Shown: positions 46,701-54,193 of the stretch, piece after piece | Layout: every line of letters starts with the position of its first letter | Position numbering within the stretch: the stretch's first letter is position 1 | Assembly: GCA_937890005.1 (NCBI GenBank) | Contig: CALBZA010000072.1 | Coordinates: forward strand, 1 to 64,000 | Reading direction: 5' to 3' | From: an uncultured Verrucomicrobia subdivision 3 bacterium | Lineage (GTDB): Bacteria; Verrucomicrobiota; Verrucomicrobiia; Limisphaerales; DASXHY01 | Length of the DNA stretch: 64,000 bases | Notes under the pieces: model-generated | What the model was told of the DNA's origin: nothing | Databases searched by the model: none | Seen by the model: only the letters and a program-made list of their open reading frames with translations | Program-made: the position numbers and the translations under genes

Positions 46701-49700
46701 CGTGAAACCGATGCTCGGAGTTCCCAGCGTGACGGGTCCGATGGTGTGAGTCGTGGTGGGCCCGGCCGCTGAAGTGCCGGCGCCGCCCACTGTCGGAGCG
46801 GAGACAGACCCGATCGATTGGCCGAGGAAGGAGAATCCAGTGATCGGCGCGGAACCCGTGCTTTCCAGAACGAAACCTTCAGTCGTGCTGTAACGGAAAG
46901 CGAGGTTGCCCTGCAATGCCGCCATTTCCGAGCCGTCAACGAACAGCGCGACCGACGCCTGCGTGAAGTTGAACGAGTTCACCGTGGCGTTCGACGCATT
47001 GACGTAATGGCGAATCTTGACCGATTCCCCGGTGAACGTGACGTAGCCGCCGAGCGAGAAGCTCAGGTCGTTCAACACAATCTGCGTGCCGCCGTTCGTC
47101 CAGGTCATGCCATCGAACACCGTTCCCGCCACGATCGTGATGTAGCTGGCGGAAGCCGCGCTGATCGTGAAGAGAACCTGGCCGGTTCCGGGGTCCTGAA
47201 CGGTCAATGAAACCTCGGTCAACGTTCTCGTCGTCACACCGCCGACGACCGAGGTGCTGCCACCGCCAGCGGTGATGATGAAGATGTTTTCGATGTTGAT
47301 GGTGGCATCGCTGACGGAAATTTTCTGGAAGGCGGAGGTGCCGGTTTTGATTTCGGTTTCCGAGAACTTCACCTGAACCGCGGCCGTGCCGACCGAAACG
47401 GTTTCGTTCACGGCGTGGTTCGTCGCATTGCGGCGAATCGTCAGCGTCGCATTCGCCCCGGAACTTCCAGCACCTGCAACCACGGTGGCAGAAGCCGTGA
47501 GTGCGTAACCGCCGGAAGCGTCGGAATAAATCACCATGCCGAGGCTTCCGTTCTCCAGCGCGAGAGAACCACTGCCACCGTCAGGAATGATGTTCGAGCA
47601 ACTGACACCGGACGCACCGATCAACACCTTGGTGGCAGTGCCCGTTCCGGTCTTGGCGAAGGCAAAATTGCCCGTGAGCGTAAACGAACTGCCGGCGTTG
47701 ATCGTCAGAGACAAAGCGCCGGAGAAACTCCGGATATTGCGCTGATCCGCCGAGCCGCCCGTTCCATCAGTGAACTTGACCGTCACGTCGCCGGCCTGAG
47801 TCGTAATCACTTCATTCACGCCCGCACCGGTGTTGTTGACCATCAGCGCGGCATTTCCCACCAGCTGGATTTCCGAAGGCAATCCCACCGCTTCAATTTC
47901 GGTCGAAGCGTAAAGCGCATAGGTGCTGGTGTTGGCGACGGTGTTCTTGAAGATCACCAGACCGAGCCTGGCGTCGCTGATCCGGACGCCGATGCTTTCG
48001 TCTTCCGTGCCGAGGAACGCCTTCACGCCACTCGCACCAACGACGATCTTGGTGACGTTCGGATTGCTGGCATCGATTTGCTTGGTGAAAACGAAGCTGC
48101 CTTCGATTGAAACAAAATCGGCGATCGCCAGCACCACCGAACCTTCAACATGCGTCACGTTGCCGGAGCCAAGCCCTTCGAAATCCAGCACGACTTCGCC
48201 GTCGGAAGTCTGAACCGGTGTCGATGCCAGCGTTTCGGGATCGAGTCCGGTTGTGTTCACCTTCACGGTCAATCCCGTCGAAGTGAGCGTGAGTCCGGGA
48301 ACACCGTTCAACGATGCCGTGCCACCGTTTGCAACCAGCGCGTAGGTTCCAGGATTTCCATTCGTTCCGGAAAGAATCATCACGCCGAGGCTCGCTCCGA
48401 CGATGCTCACGTTCGTGTCGGCTGTGCCGAGAACGACGGTGAGATTCTTCGCGCCCATCAACATGCGCGTCTGGGTCGTGGTTGTGTCAGTGTATTTCTG
48501 GAACCCGAAGTCGCCGGTCAACGAAACAAATCCCGCGATGTTCAAGGTGATGTTGCCCTGCACCGCCATGACCGGACCGGAGCCGAGATCGCTGAAGTCG
48601 AGATCCACACTGCCGCCGGGCGTTTGAAGCGTGGTCGTGCCGGCGCGCGCGGCGACATCGACGCCGGTATTGTTGATTCGCACCTGCAGACCGGAGCCGC
48701 TGAGTGAAAGACCGGGAACACCGTTGAGCGTGCTGGTTCCGCCATTGGCAACCAGCGCGTAGCTGGACGGACCGCCATTCGATCCAGGCAACATCAACAG
48801 TCCCAAACTCGCGCCTTCGATGACCAGGCTGACATCGCCAACGGCCAGCGTGGCGTTCACACCGGTCGCAGCGACGGCAATGTCCGTTGCACCGGAAACG
48901 AGATCGGTGAACGTCTGGAATGAGAACGATCCGTGCAACGATACGAATCCGAGCACTTCCAACGTAATGGTGCCTTCAATCGATTTGGTGTTGCCTGCGC
49001 CGAGTCCGGCAAAATCCAGGGCAATGTCGCCGCCCGGAGTGGAAACCGCCAGCGGCACGCCGGGCAGCAGGCTGGGATTCTGCCCGAGGTTGTTGATCTT
49101 TACCGCCAGTCCGGAAGCGCTGAGCTCAAGCCCGGGAATCCCGTTCAATGTGTTGGTGCCGCCGTTCGCGACCAGCGCGTAGCGCGTTGGAGTTCCGTTC
49201 GCGCCGGAAATCACGAGCAGTGCGAGGCTGGCGCCTTCGATCGTCAGGTTCAGGTCGCTGGTGCCGAGGACGGCGCTGATTCCCGTCGCACCGATGGCCA
49301 TGTTCGTCAGGCCCGTGTTCGAGTCGGTGAACGATTGGAATCCGAAATCACCTTCGAGCGAAACGAATCCAAGAACATTCAGCGTGATGTGACCCTGGAT
49401 GTCCTTGATGTTCCCCGCGCCGAGACCGCTGAAGTCCATGTCCACCAAACCGCCCGGCGTCTCCAACGTTGCCGGAACTCCGAGCGTGGTCGGATCCACC
49501 CCAGTGGTATTGATGCGAACCTTCAATCCCGAGCCGATCAGTTCGAGTCCGGGAACGCCGTTCAGGGTGTTGGTGCCGCCTTCTGCCACGAGCACATAAG
49601 TCGCCGGTGCCCCGTTCGCGCCGGAAATCACGGCGAGGCCGAGGCTGGCGCCTTCGATCGTCAGGTTCGTCAAATCGGTGCCGAGCACCGTGGTCACCCC

Positions 49701-52700
49701 GGTCGCTGCGACGAGGATATTGTTCAGACCCGTCCCGCTGTCGGTGAAGGTTTCGAAGGCAAAATCACCTTCCAACGAAAGGAATCCCGCGATGCTCAGC
49801 GTGATCGAACCTTCAACGCGCATCACGTCGGCGGAACCCAGTTCAGAGAAATCGATCGGTAACTCGCCGTCGGGCGTGACGACATTCTGCGGCAGCCCAG
49901 ACAACGTCTCAGGATCGAGACCGGTCGTATTGACCTTCACCTTCAGTCCGCTGGCGCTCAGTGAAAGTCCGGGAACACCGTTCAGGGCATTTGTGCCGCC
50001 ATTTGCGATCAGCGCGTATGTGGTCGTATTCCCGGTCGTTCCGGGACGAATGATCAGTCCGAAACTTGCGCCATTGATCGTCAGGTTCGTTGAACTTGAT
50101 CCGACAAACGCATTCACGCTGCTGGCGCCAATCACGATGTTCGTGAGGTTCGTGATCGGATCGGTGAAGGTCTGGAAACCGAAGTTGCCGGTCAATGTGA
50201 TGAAGCTGCCGATCGTAAGCGTCAGGTTGCTGACCAGAAGGCTTTGTTCGTTCGCTTCGAACTGGAGGGTCACCGCATTTTCAGGATTGCTGTCCACCTG
50301 AACGGTTTCTTCGACTTCACCGGCGGTGTTCACCCGGACTTTTACATTCTGCGCGCTGAGCGACAGTGTGTTCGCCGGCATGCCGACCAGCGTAATGCCG
50401 CCAGTGGCTTCAAGCGCGTAACTGGTGATGGCATCGGACGAGCGGAAAACCGCGAGCCCGAACTTCGCATCGCTGATCTTCACTCCTGACTCTGAACCGC
50501 CCGAGCTGGAACCCATCAACACATCCACACCCGTTGCACCAAGCAGAAACTTCGAACTGCCGTCCGTGGCAGGACTGTAGGAGAGCGCGACGCCTGACGC
50601 GCTGATGGATACGAATCCACCGACATTCAGGTTGAAGCTGTCGATTGTCGCGGAGAAGACCTTGGTGTCGAAATTGTAGGTCGCGGTGATGTTGCTGGCG
50701 TTGGTCTCAATGGCGCCGCCCAGGCTCAGCGTTGCGCCGCCTACGAACGTAATCGTGCCGCTCAACGAACCACCCATCACATAATTAACATTCGTAAAGG
50801 TCAGCTCCGGAGAAGTCAGCGAGAACAATCCGCCCAAAACGATGTCATTGGAAGTAACCGTCGCACTGGCGATGCTGAATCCGGTTTTCTGCAGCGAAAG
50901 GTTCGTGATCGTCACTTCCAGATTGTTCAGTGACGGAAGGGTCAGCGTGGCTGAAGCCAGGACTGCGAATGTGTCCTGATCCGGCGTGATCTCCAGCGCA
51001 TCGCCTGAGAGATTCAATTGCCCGGCGATGTTCAGCGAAAAGCTGTCGGCCTTGATCTTGAGCCGGCCCGTCGCATTGGCACCGGCGAAGTCGTAGCTCA
51101 CCACCACGTTGCTGAAGGTCGAAGTGACCAGCGTGCTGCCCGGGAACAGCGTCATCCCGCCAACCGCCACCGTGATGTTGCCGGAAAACTTGGAAACCGC
51201 AGTCGAATCCACCACCAGGTCCGTGACCACAATGGTAACGCTGCCGAATTCAAGGAAGCCGCCGAGCGAAAGAGTTTGTTCGGGAAGCGCTTCGATCGTC
51301 AGGTCATCCAGCGAGAATCCGTTTTGGGTGAGCGAGAAGCCATGGATCGTGACCGTTTCCAACCCGTTGAAGAGGCTCGAACTGACGGTGGCTTCCGCCA
51401 CGGTCAGCATCACCGCCTGGCCGGGTTCAATCGAAACGTGTCCCAGATGGATCGTCAGCGCCTGGCCAATTGTGATGTCCAGGTTGGGAATGCCGATGCT
51501 CAGCCGGGAAGCACCGCCAAAGATGTAGGTTCCCTTCAGGTTGCTCAGGTGCAGATCAAGGAAGCTGATGTTGGGGAAGAGAACGACATTGGTCGCGGTT
51601 ACTTCCACAGTCCCGTCCACCTGCGGCTGGCTTCCGTAGGTAAAGACGAAATCAGTGAAGCTGACCGACAGGCTGTCAAAGGTGATGAAACTTCCCAATG
51701 CCGTCGGCGACCCGCCGGTGCTGATGGTCAGATCCTCGAGGCTGAATCCAGTCTGGTTGAGAACAAGGTTGGTAAGCGAAACCGCACCGATCTCGCCGAA
51801 CTGGGGCGAATCGAGCGTCGCGGAGGCGATGGTTGCGATCTGTTCCTGCCCAGGGGTCAAAACAACGTCACCATCCGCCCGGATTCGGAACGCCTCGCCC
51901 ATGGTCAGCTCAAATCCAACGATCGTGAGGGTCAGCTGCCCGGTCGGACTGGTTCCGTCGAAGGTTCCGAAGTCATAGCTGCCAGTCACGGACGTGGCCT
52001 GGCTTTGAATGAACCCTCCGTTCGGAAACAGTTGCAGACCGGTGAGGGTCAACGTCACCGTGCCGGTCAGACTGGCGTCAGTGGTCGAAGTGCCGAAGGA
52101 GACATCGAAATCGCTGACCGTCAGATTCACCGAGGTGGCGCTGATCAAGTTCCCGAGCGACACCGCAGAGGTTGAACTCAGGCCAACCGAATCAAAGCTG
52201 AAGCCGTCCGCCCGAATCTTAAAGTTCGTCAACGGTTCGGCCGAAAAACCGGTGAACTGAGAAGATGTCACCGTGGCGCTGCCAACCGAAACCAGTTCCT
52301 GCGTTTCCGTCCCGTTCGAATTGTACGAGAAGGTGACATCCGTCGCGGCCACCACCAGGGCGTCTCCGATCTGAATGACCAGATTCTCAGCTTTGAGAGA
52401 GTAGGTCCCCCCGATGGTGTAGGTGCCGGTAATGGCATTCTTGGCCAGGTAACTGGCTTCGATCTCCGTGCCGACCGGCTGGGAATTGGCGAAGGTCAGC
52501 GTCGTTCCGGAAACCGAGTAGCCGGACGTCACCTCGTCGCCGTTCACATGAACGTCCACCTGCGCCGAGGAAACCGGGGTGGCGGAAAGTGTGACGGAAG
52601 TTGATGCCGCCGCCAGTGTGAAGGAATCCACTACGGGATTGTTGATGATGCCGGAGAAACTCTTGCCCGGAAACAGCACTGCGGAGTCGGCAGAAATCTG

Positions 52701-53552
52701 GACCGAGCCGCTGTAGGTCACCTCGCCTTCGACAGTCGTCCGGGTGCCGGTGAATTTCAGCGTGACGTTCGTCAGCTGGAGAAAATCACCAAGCTCAATT
52801 GTCCCGAGGTTTCGTTCGAAGGTGAACTCGCCGTCAGCCGTTAAAGCGTCCAACTGACTCTGAATATACTGAGGAAGACCCGAGGTAAGACCAGACGAAG
52901 GAGTAACGCTCGCAGTGGAGGATGCGTTATTCGAGGAATTTGCAACTGATTGATTTTCCGATATTTGCGCAGCGTTTTCGACGGCAGCTACTGCCTTGGA
53001 AGCGCTTGCCGGAGGACCGTTTGCCGCTTTCAAAGTGTCGGTTAACTGCTGGGTCAAAACGTTGCCGGAAGTTGAAGTACCGGAGGCTGGAAGCGCAGTC
53101 TGAGCGGTAGAAACCGCACCGGATTTCGCGGCTGAACTTCTCGAAACCGTCGCCTGCTCGGATGCCTTTTGAGCCGAAGATTCCGCTGACACGGCAGCCG
53201 AATTTTCGGCGACTGCGGAGCTGGCGACTGGAGAAAATTGGGTGTCGGAATTTGAACTTTCGGCGCCCGAATCCGGAGCCGTTTCCACGCCCGGAGCGGA
53301 GTCCGTCAGAGCGATTGGCTCCAGTTCAATCCCGTCAAAAATGCCATCCGTGGACGCCGCCGGATCGTACGAATTCTGGGTTTCAACCGGCTGAAAATCC
53401 TGATGGCTGACCACGATGGACGGCGCCTGATTTTGGGAACCGGAGACTCCGGTGGCGGCCAATGCGAGGAAAGCGTCGGCAGAAAGAAGGACGCGCGACT
53501 CGAGGGCTTCGAGTTCGAACTCAGACCGATTTTTTGGGCGTGAGTGGTCCAC
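37746..53552 (-). CDS. Giant LEPR-XLL surface protein (5268 residues)
   Basis: One unbroken 15.8-kb frame from GTG at 53552. Residues 14-26 (LEALESRVLLSAD) are a LEPR-XLL motif, an N-terminal signature of very large exported proteins in Verrucomicrobia, Planctomycetes and Proteobacteria. Residues ~30-225 are Ser/Ala/Gln-rich. Residues ~225-1050 contain many short related beta segments (VLFPGGSF, ATSVTLKF-like). Residues ~1070-1900 carry seven copies of a 139-140-residue module (see repeat feature). Residues ~1900-3500 are long beta/adhesin-like repeats. A Pro hinge (PPPPPPP) lies near residue 3514. Residues ~3520-4500 carry ~100-120-residue repeats with LNVDDTG, GSGNDTL, typical of beta-roll/hemolysin-like stretches, though without the strict nonapeptides. 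The last ~770 residues look like a parallel beta-helix. There is no canonical Sec signal peptide. It is probably a fibrillar surface or secreted adhesin. The downstream barrel gene starts 4 nt after the stop. Confidence 0.88.
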   Translation of the reverse strand: MDHSRPKNRSEFELEALESRVLLSADAFLALAATGVSGSQNQAPSIVVSHQDFQPVETQNSYDPAASTDGIFDGIELEPIALTDSAPGVETAPDSGAESSNSDTQFSPVASSAVAENSAAVSAESSAQKASEQATVSRSSAAKSGAVSTAQTALPASGTSTSGNVLTQQLTDTLKAANGPPASASKAVAAVENAAQISENQSVANSSNNASSTASVTPSSGLTSGLPQYIQSQLDALTADGEFTFERNLGTIELGDFLQLTNVTLKFTGTRTTVEGEVTYSGSVQISADSAVLFPGKSFSGIINNPVVDSFTLAAASTSVTLSATPVSSAQVDVHVNGDEVTSGYSVSGTTLTFANSQPVGTEIEASYLAKNAITGTYTIGGTYSLKAENLVIQIGDALVVAATDVTFSYNSNGTETQELVSVGSATVTSSQFTGFSAEPLTNFKIRADGFSFDSVGLSSTSAVSLGNLISATSVNLTVSDFDVSFGTSTTDASLTGTVTLTLTGLQLFPNGGFIQSQATSVTGSYDFGTFDGTSPTGQLTLTIVGFELTMGEAFRIRADGDVVLTPGQEQIATIASATLDSPQFGEIGAVSLTNLVLNQTGFSLEDLTISTGGSPTALGSFITFDSLSVSFTDFVFTYGSQPQVDGTVEVTATNVVLFPNISFLDLHLSNLKGTYIFGGASRLSIGIPNLDITIGQALTIHLGHVSIEPGQAVMLTVAEATVSSSLFNGLETVTIHGFSLTQNGFSLDDLTIEALPEQTLSLGGFLEFGSVTIVVTDLVVDSTAVSKFSGNITVAVGGMTLFPGSTLVTSTFSNVVVSYDFAGANATGRLKIKADSFSLNIAGQLNLSGDALEITPDQDTFAVLASATLTLPSLNNLEVTITNLSLQKTGFSIASATVTSNDIVLGGLFSLTSPELTFTNVNYVMGGSLSGTITFVGGATLSLGGAIETNASNITATYNFDTKVFSATIDSFNLNVGGFVSISASGVALSYSPATDGSSKFLLGATGVDVLMGSSSGGSESGVKISDAKFGLAVFRSSDAITSYALEATGGITLVGMPANTLSLSAQNVKVRVNTAGEVEETVQVDSNPENAVTLQFEANEQSLLVSNLTLTIGSFITLTGNFGFQTFTDPITNLTNIVIGASSVNAFVGSSSTNLTINGASFGLIIRPGTTGNTTTYALIANGGTNALNGVPGLSLSASGLKVKVNTTGLDPETLSGLPQNVVTPDGELPIDFSELGSADVMRVEGSITLSIAGFLSLEGDFAFETFTDSGTGLNNILVAATGVTTVLGTDLTNLTIEGASLGLAVISGANGAPATYVLVAEGGTNTLNGVPGLELIGSGLKVRINTTGVDPTTLGVPATLETPGGLVDMDFSGLGAGNIKDIQGHITLNVLGFVSLEGDFGFQSFTDSNTGLTNMAIGATGISAVLGTSDLNLTIEGASLALLVISGANGTPTRYALVANGGTNTLNGIPGLELSASGLAVKINNLGQNPSLLPGVPLAVSTPGGDIALDFAGLGAGNTKSIEGTITLEVLGFVSLHGSFSFQTFTDLVSGATDIAVAATGVNATLAVGDVSLVIEGASLGLLMLPGSNGGPSSYALVANGGTSTLNGVPGLSLSGSGLQVRINNTGVDVAARAGTTTLQTPGGSVDLDFSDLGSGPVMAVQGNITLNIAGFVSLTGDFGFQKYTDTTTTQTRMLMGAKNLTVVLGTADTNVSIVGASLGVMILSGTNGNPGTYALVANGGTASLNGVPGLTLTSTGLTVKVNTTGLDPETLASTPVQTSDGEVVLDFEGLGSGNVTHVEGSVVLAIADFVSIEGSFVFTKQIDASNPNVTKIVVGASGVKAFLGTEDESIGVRISDARLGLVIFKNTVANTSTYALYASTEIEAVGLPSEIQLVGNAALMVNNTGAGVNEVITTQAGDVTVKFTDGTGGSADQRNIRSFSGALSLTINAGSSFTLTGNFAFAKTGTGTATKVLIGASGVSCSNIIPDGGSGSLALENGSLGMVIYSDASGGYALTASATVVAGAGSSGANATLTIRRNATNHAVNETVSVGTAAVQVKFSETEIKTGTSAFQKISVSDATINIENIFIITAGGGSTSVVGGVTTRTLTEVSLTVQDPGTGQVLFTISAASASYITIVAGTVFDGMTWTNGGTQIVLNDLSFSLGGYVTFTGESVKIRHYVNASNATVNSFNFTQASVALFVDGSEMAALQGNLAFRYSTTEGFVLESTGSAPITGFSFLGQSIGSVSAPTVGGAGTSAAGPTTTHTIGPVTLGTPSIGFTNFSFGLDGTLSVTVSISDTLASINGGVISAAVKNLTGSFTLGLKLDLANPFAPPTNVTASGFNLSIGQLEIAINVSSQVSLKFTANNVFINPSAGPTQDLVSFGGTTSAPGLAATLSVPGITLTGGASNFAIKGNGSFVAGNNFTVTLSLGENSASSLKWPDWLPIKDVTIGVEWPGNNFNTDPANFILDLSATVDLNSLKGIPLSVSGTINHVRIDVGKLADGVFPIIDIESVAVSVSGNLFGGTVSGSLLAGVVRFDSNGAVVDSQGRLVTNGQPGVGPFTSVFYGGISASFSFGGMSGFALKLGLSEYGPLSVYISASTPTGILLEPNSGLTLNNFRGGVTFGQGLPTVTISNPISPDDALQLRQPGFQSPATMTDAQWLVQMKSQVATLYKTGATDGWANLGASTITIQAGATIYSAYLSQNSFKIDADVFFDTSGKILILGTATFGNTLTIGMKLYADLAPVFDGSVNEGAPVNILFLMDTPAQVGTPIAPPILSIYGIMQFEFSRVDNQPVTAENQADAFKIRIAGAAELNVLGGFQAKLSGNVDLTFSSTSFQITIFNVALNMSYLGEVGTAAGDLTIQKNSSGGLDIWGAFVLNANLQALQEVGIYAGGQIYFQLNTTAELKTVPLVLTTGTINVTIAPQSFGLFVNGSADFHLFGQRVFTLAGTLAVNLNVSTTTPGEFTLTIFVQAQLMIGPVGNPIFTYNANGLIYVDQTGFAAKMTLAYGGSPLTGFSMGVNWVLVVNTTLREISYEIPEPLPTSPATPPVATVMGPNFGSSNVTALMSYETIVDGKRMLIIPRGAPPSSTTNYANWTAAAGEAYFILVGRGNLTLANAFTISGTINLVASYNPLTGLSFSFSLNAKLNLTVNGTNIFSFSVIGGIQINSSGLAAALTINFASGFSMPSNLGFTISATFMLQINTTGAPVTVTGTSITVQPGARVVANGNISVPGLTITGSFTFSVTPSSLSVEIKATVNIFGSLMSVNGFAGIYYDSNPGFAFSIQLKVGSSTTTQIQPVAALGNLFSISGEFTLQINTSSVARNGIASGFKIAITNLDVFLFGFHLSGTISISITSAGLSINIPESNPLTLDFFGIVTLSVHGYLNPNGTFSFTASAGFSFGEPGVAYIGGRISVTFSNGGFSATVAGRVDFLGVSVTASGTITITNRNVTMSIYVYCVVVPAIHIHTPAVKVAGVTIIPAVNIDTPPVIVSGTWTVTLGQTDPPPPPPPTPVLGTVTSGVLVLNLGQDVGARGEHFGAQDEENYVITNVVGNPGSSTGQTIQITALGYTQTYTNVTSILVRNTLSGNDTITISNGVTATVDITLGNGNNIINTGGGFATVRDRGTGSNTITGGSGGGVYIGGLNGSNAAYATKGITTINAGTGNFSVQYAGYSSYTLTQTLLQAGTYLIYLNGVANVDLTAATGSGAHVFNLNGWYGSGSITGNGSNNTLNVNPQTTLNVAFVLSDASLQTTIGNNPSRTMTLAGIQVANLTGGSNSNTMTVSGWTGTGSLTGPAGSTNTVVAVNNTNFVLTNLLLTRAGHGDLQLTNFANAILTGGAGVNTFTVNGDTWTGHATLNGVNGNDIYNITLNGIGSTLFTIADSTPNSGDVLNVSVSVDTIVLSNQIKAGGQQINYSGVGVLNINGTVTGTNYYIRSTHASTATNILAFGANNVFTVGSNAGVTPSAASSLDGILGALTITGTGSDTLNLDDTASTVAKTGLMTSTGITGFGTEGINYSGIAILNISLGSGADTFTVVSTNASMTTTVNLGFGDDIVNIGNVLDLIAGELTVNGQGGSNTLNFSDAGSVLGKTGFLTASTLLGLGMGPEGVTFSSFAVLALTLGSGNDVLNVLGTNATTLTTVNTGAGANVLNISSNAPVGSGGVLAGLAGRLIVNGQGTSDTMNLDDSGNSAAATLTLTSTTVTGLGMGNDDPAKGVEFHGIETLNIQLGSNNNTLLLKGSPANATTNIITGTGSNQIAVGTSAQATAGALSNGESPNTGSSLEDILGSIVLIGSGTDVLNVDDTGSTGAKTGVLSATTLTGLGMGGGGITYFGMAALTVALGSGNDTLTITSTTANPVQITGNGGADVFNVQATTGLVVLHGGSGADTFNLGSVSPGVSGNVNGIAGLLELHGGLGVDVLNVDETGEIAGNTGLFTATTLTGLGMTAGVEFSETETININLGAGSDTFNVQSVLPTVTLTVSLGAGVDVLNLGSTAPVSGGTVNEILGTVVVIGSGNDVLNVDDSGDADDNAGSLVPATLTGLGLGSSVTYSGLAELYVFLGSGDDTFTVNDMTESTVTRIDGGEGINTAVLNFTSFGAVELSLIRFESATLVVVNDFTGLLNLDGKFTTATIGGTLTQTGVLNAGAIDLMTIDVNLAGLVNVAGLLQALVVHGASPGKVIAGDVHTITVDAGFGGKLLQVIENGIERQLKAPGVSGVISGSVKFAFIYDSLTTDVPQLAVRVTNPDATTRFNLVLAAHSATAKFNLARVEAVDASGISNITVDGDILTTISQAARDYLGLSADARSGIHLPGESITGVSVRDTLPIGYINVGGIQGLAFGFLVNQNGKPTTVQNALGSSGKPTVLWNILGSQAALLAATDEFLISFSETHAVSFYAQVDTDLSLDLVMTFNDRVADDAAVRAQLQIQPGATKKQPAVITSIQLAGDGASIDSQYAIGSITSTGSLGDVTVRGAQGLGSVTASSIFGSINVLNGGITGTIQTTGIRIDSITGEETVVNADIGQTVFNAKGKLTGVTTISAKGGINGEIISRGDLISSVTTGGSLTGLIAAQGNIGLILFDVNDNPVVGKNGVLTRFGGISAKNATVDVIALGNIYGDLSFKGTFSGRIAVLGLSIQGLSADRFGLLGNVQIKSFAEGSAIVSGGLIGDVGRTTVSLGSAKGFVTADGAISLAKGSKIAAAQVLANQAGTANSDVIAAIFTDSNLSLGFDTGGTLAGLGLIRTDLNSLTLSGGTLAGPTP
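47880..50500 (-). repeat. 139-140-residue tandem modules inside the giant gene
   Basis: Each module contains NGVPGLSL or NGIPGLEL, SGLKVKVNTTG, EGASLGLLVISG, YALVANGG and SLEGDFGFQTFTD. The codon for Pro of that first motif recurs at 48304, 48721, 49141, 49558 and 49978, i.e. every 417-420 bp. More divergent modules lie at both ends (MPANTLSL and LPSEIQLV). Five of the copies are very similar, which suggests recent duplication. Confidence 0.85.
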
Positions 53553-53694
53553 AAAAACAGAACGCCGGTTCGAGGCGGTCCGGGATTAAGCTGCAAAGGT
53601 TTAGCGCGACGCCGAATGGGAAGTCAATTCCAGTCTGAGAAAAATTGAAGGAACGGGCGGAAGCTACAGCCGAGTCAGCCGGCAAAGAAAAAGC

Positions 53695-53871
53695 TCAGAG
53701 TCCCGGCCGATTCACGAGATAAATTCCAGCGGCGACGACGGCCGAAACGATCAGACCGATTGCGATCGACCATTGAAGAATGCGTCGATGTTTCGCGCGC
53801 GCGGCGCGTCCGCCCATACCCGGAAGCAGATAAAAGCGTTCCCGTTCTTTGTCCCTTTTGAACCAAGGCAT
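53695..53871 (-). CDS. Small membrane protein with one transmembrane helix
   Basis: 58 residues from ATG at 53871 (MPWFKRDKERERFYLLPGMGG); an ATG at 53892 would add seven residues. The basic first half is followed by a transmembrane segment, WSIAIGLIVSAVVAAGIYLV, near the C-terminus; the last residues are NRPGL. It is probably a membrane protein with a basic cytosolic head. I do not recognise the family. It lies 142 bp upstream of the giant gene on the same strand and could be co-transcribed with it. The start is uncertain. Confidence 0.55.
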   Translation of the reverse strand: MPWFKRDKERERFYLLPGMGGRAARAKHRRILQWSIAIGLIVSAVVAAGIYLVNRPGL

Positions 53872-54193
53872 TGAATTGGCACGTTCCGACATAATCAACA
53901 GTCCGGTTGTCCGACCTGTAAACCGGGCGAGTCACCCTCCCCCTACGCTCCAAAGAACTACGGACCGACAACGTCAGGGATCATCCGGACCCTCCCCTCT
54001 GATTTCAAGGAAAAACTCTGGATGAAAACCGCTTACAAATCCGTCCCGGAACAGCCGGCTTATCGGAAAGATTCGACGCGAAAACTTCCCCGACCTCAAA
54101 ACTCAAAACTCAAAACTCGGAACTTCCCCTCCCCTTTTCCGAGTAAAAGCTCGACCGCTTCCGCATGGATTGCCATACAATCCCCGACCACCA
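53872..54193. other. Intergenic region with a short simple repeat
   Basis: About 320 bp between the divergent small membrane protein and the histidine kinase. It contains CAAAACTCAAAACTCAAAAC at about 54097-54116, a simple repeat like that upstream of fabD. No gene is supported; the short open frames are not convincing. Confidence 0.5.
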
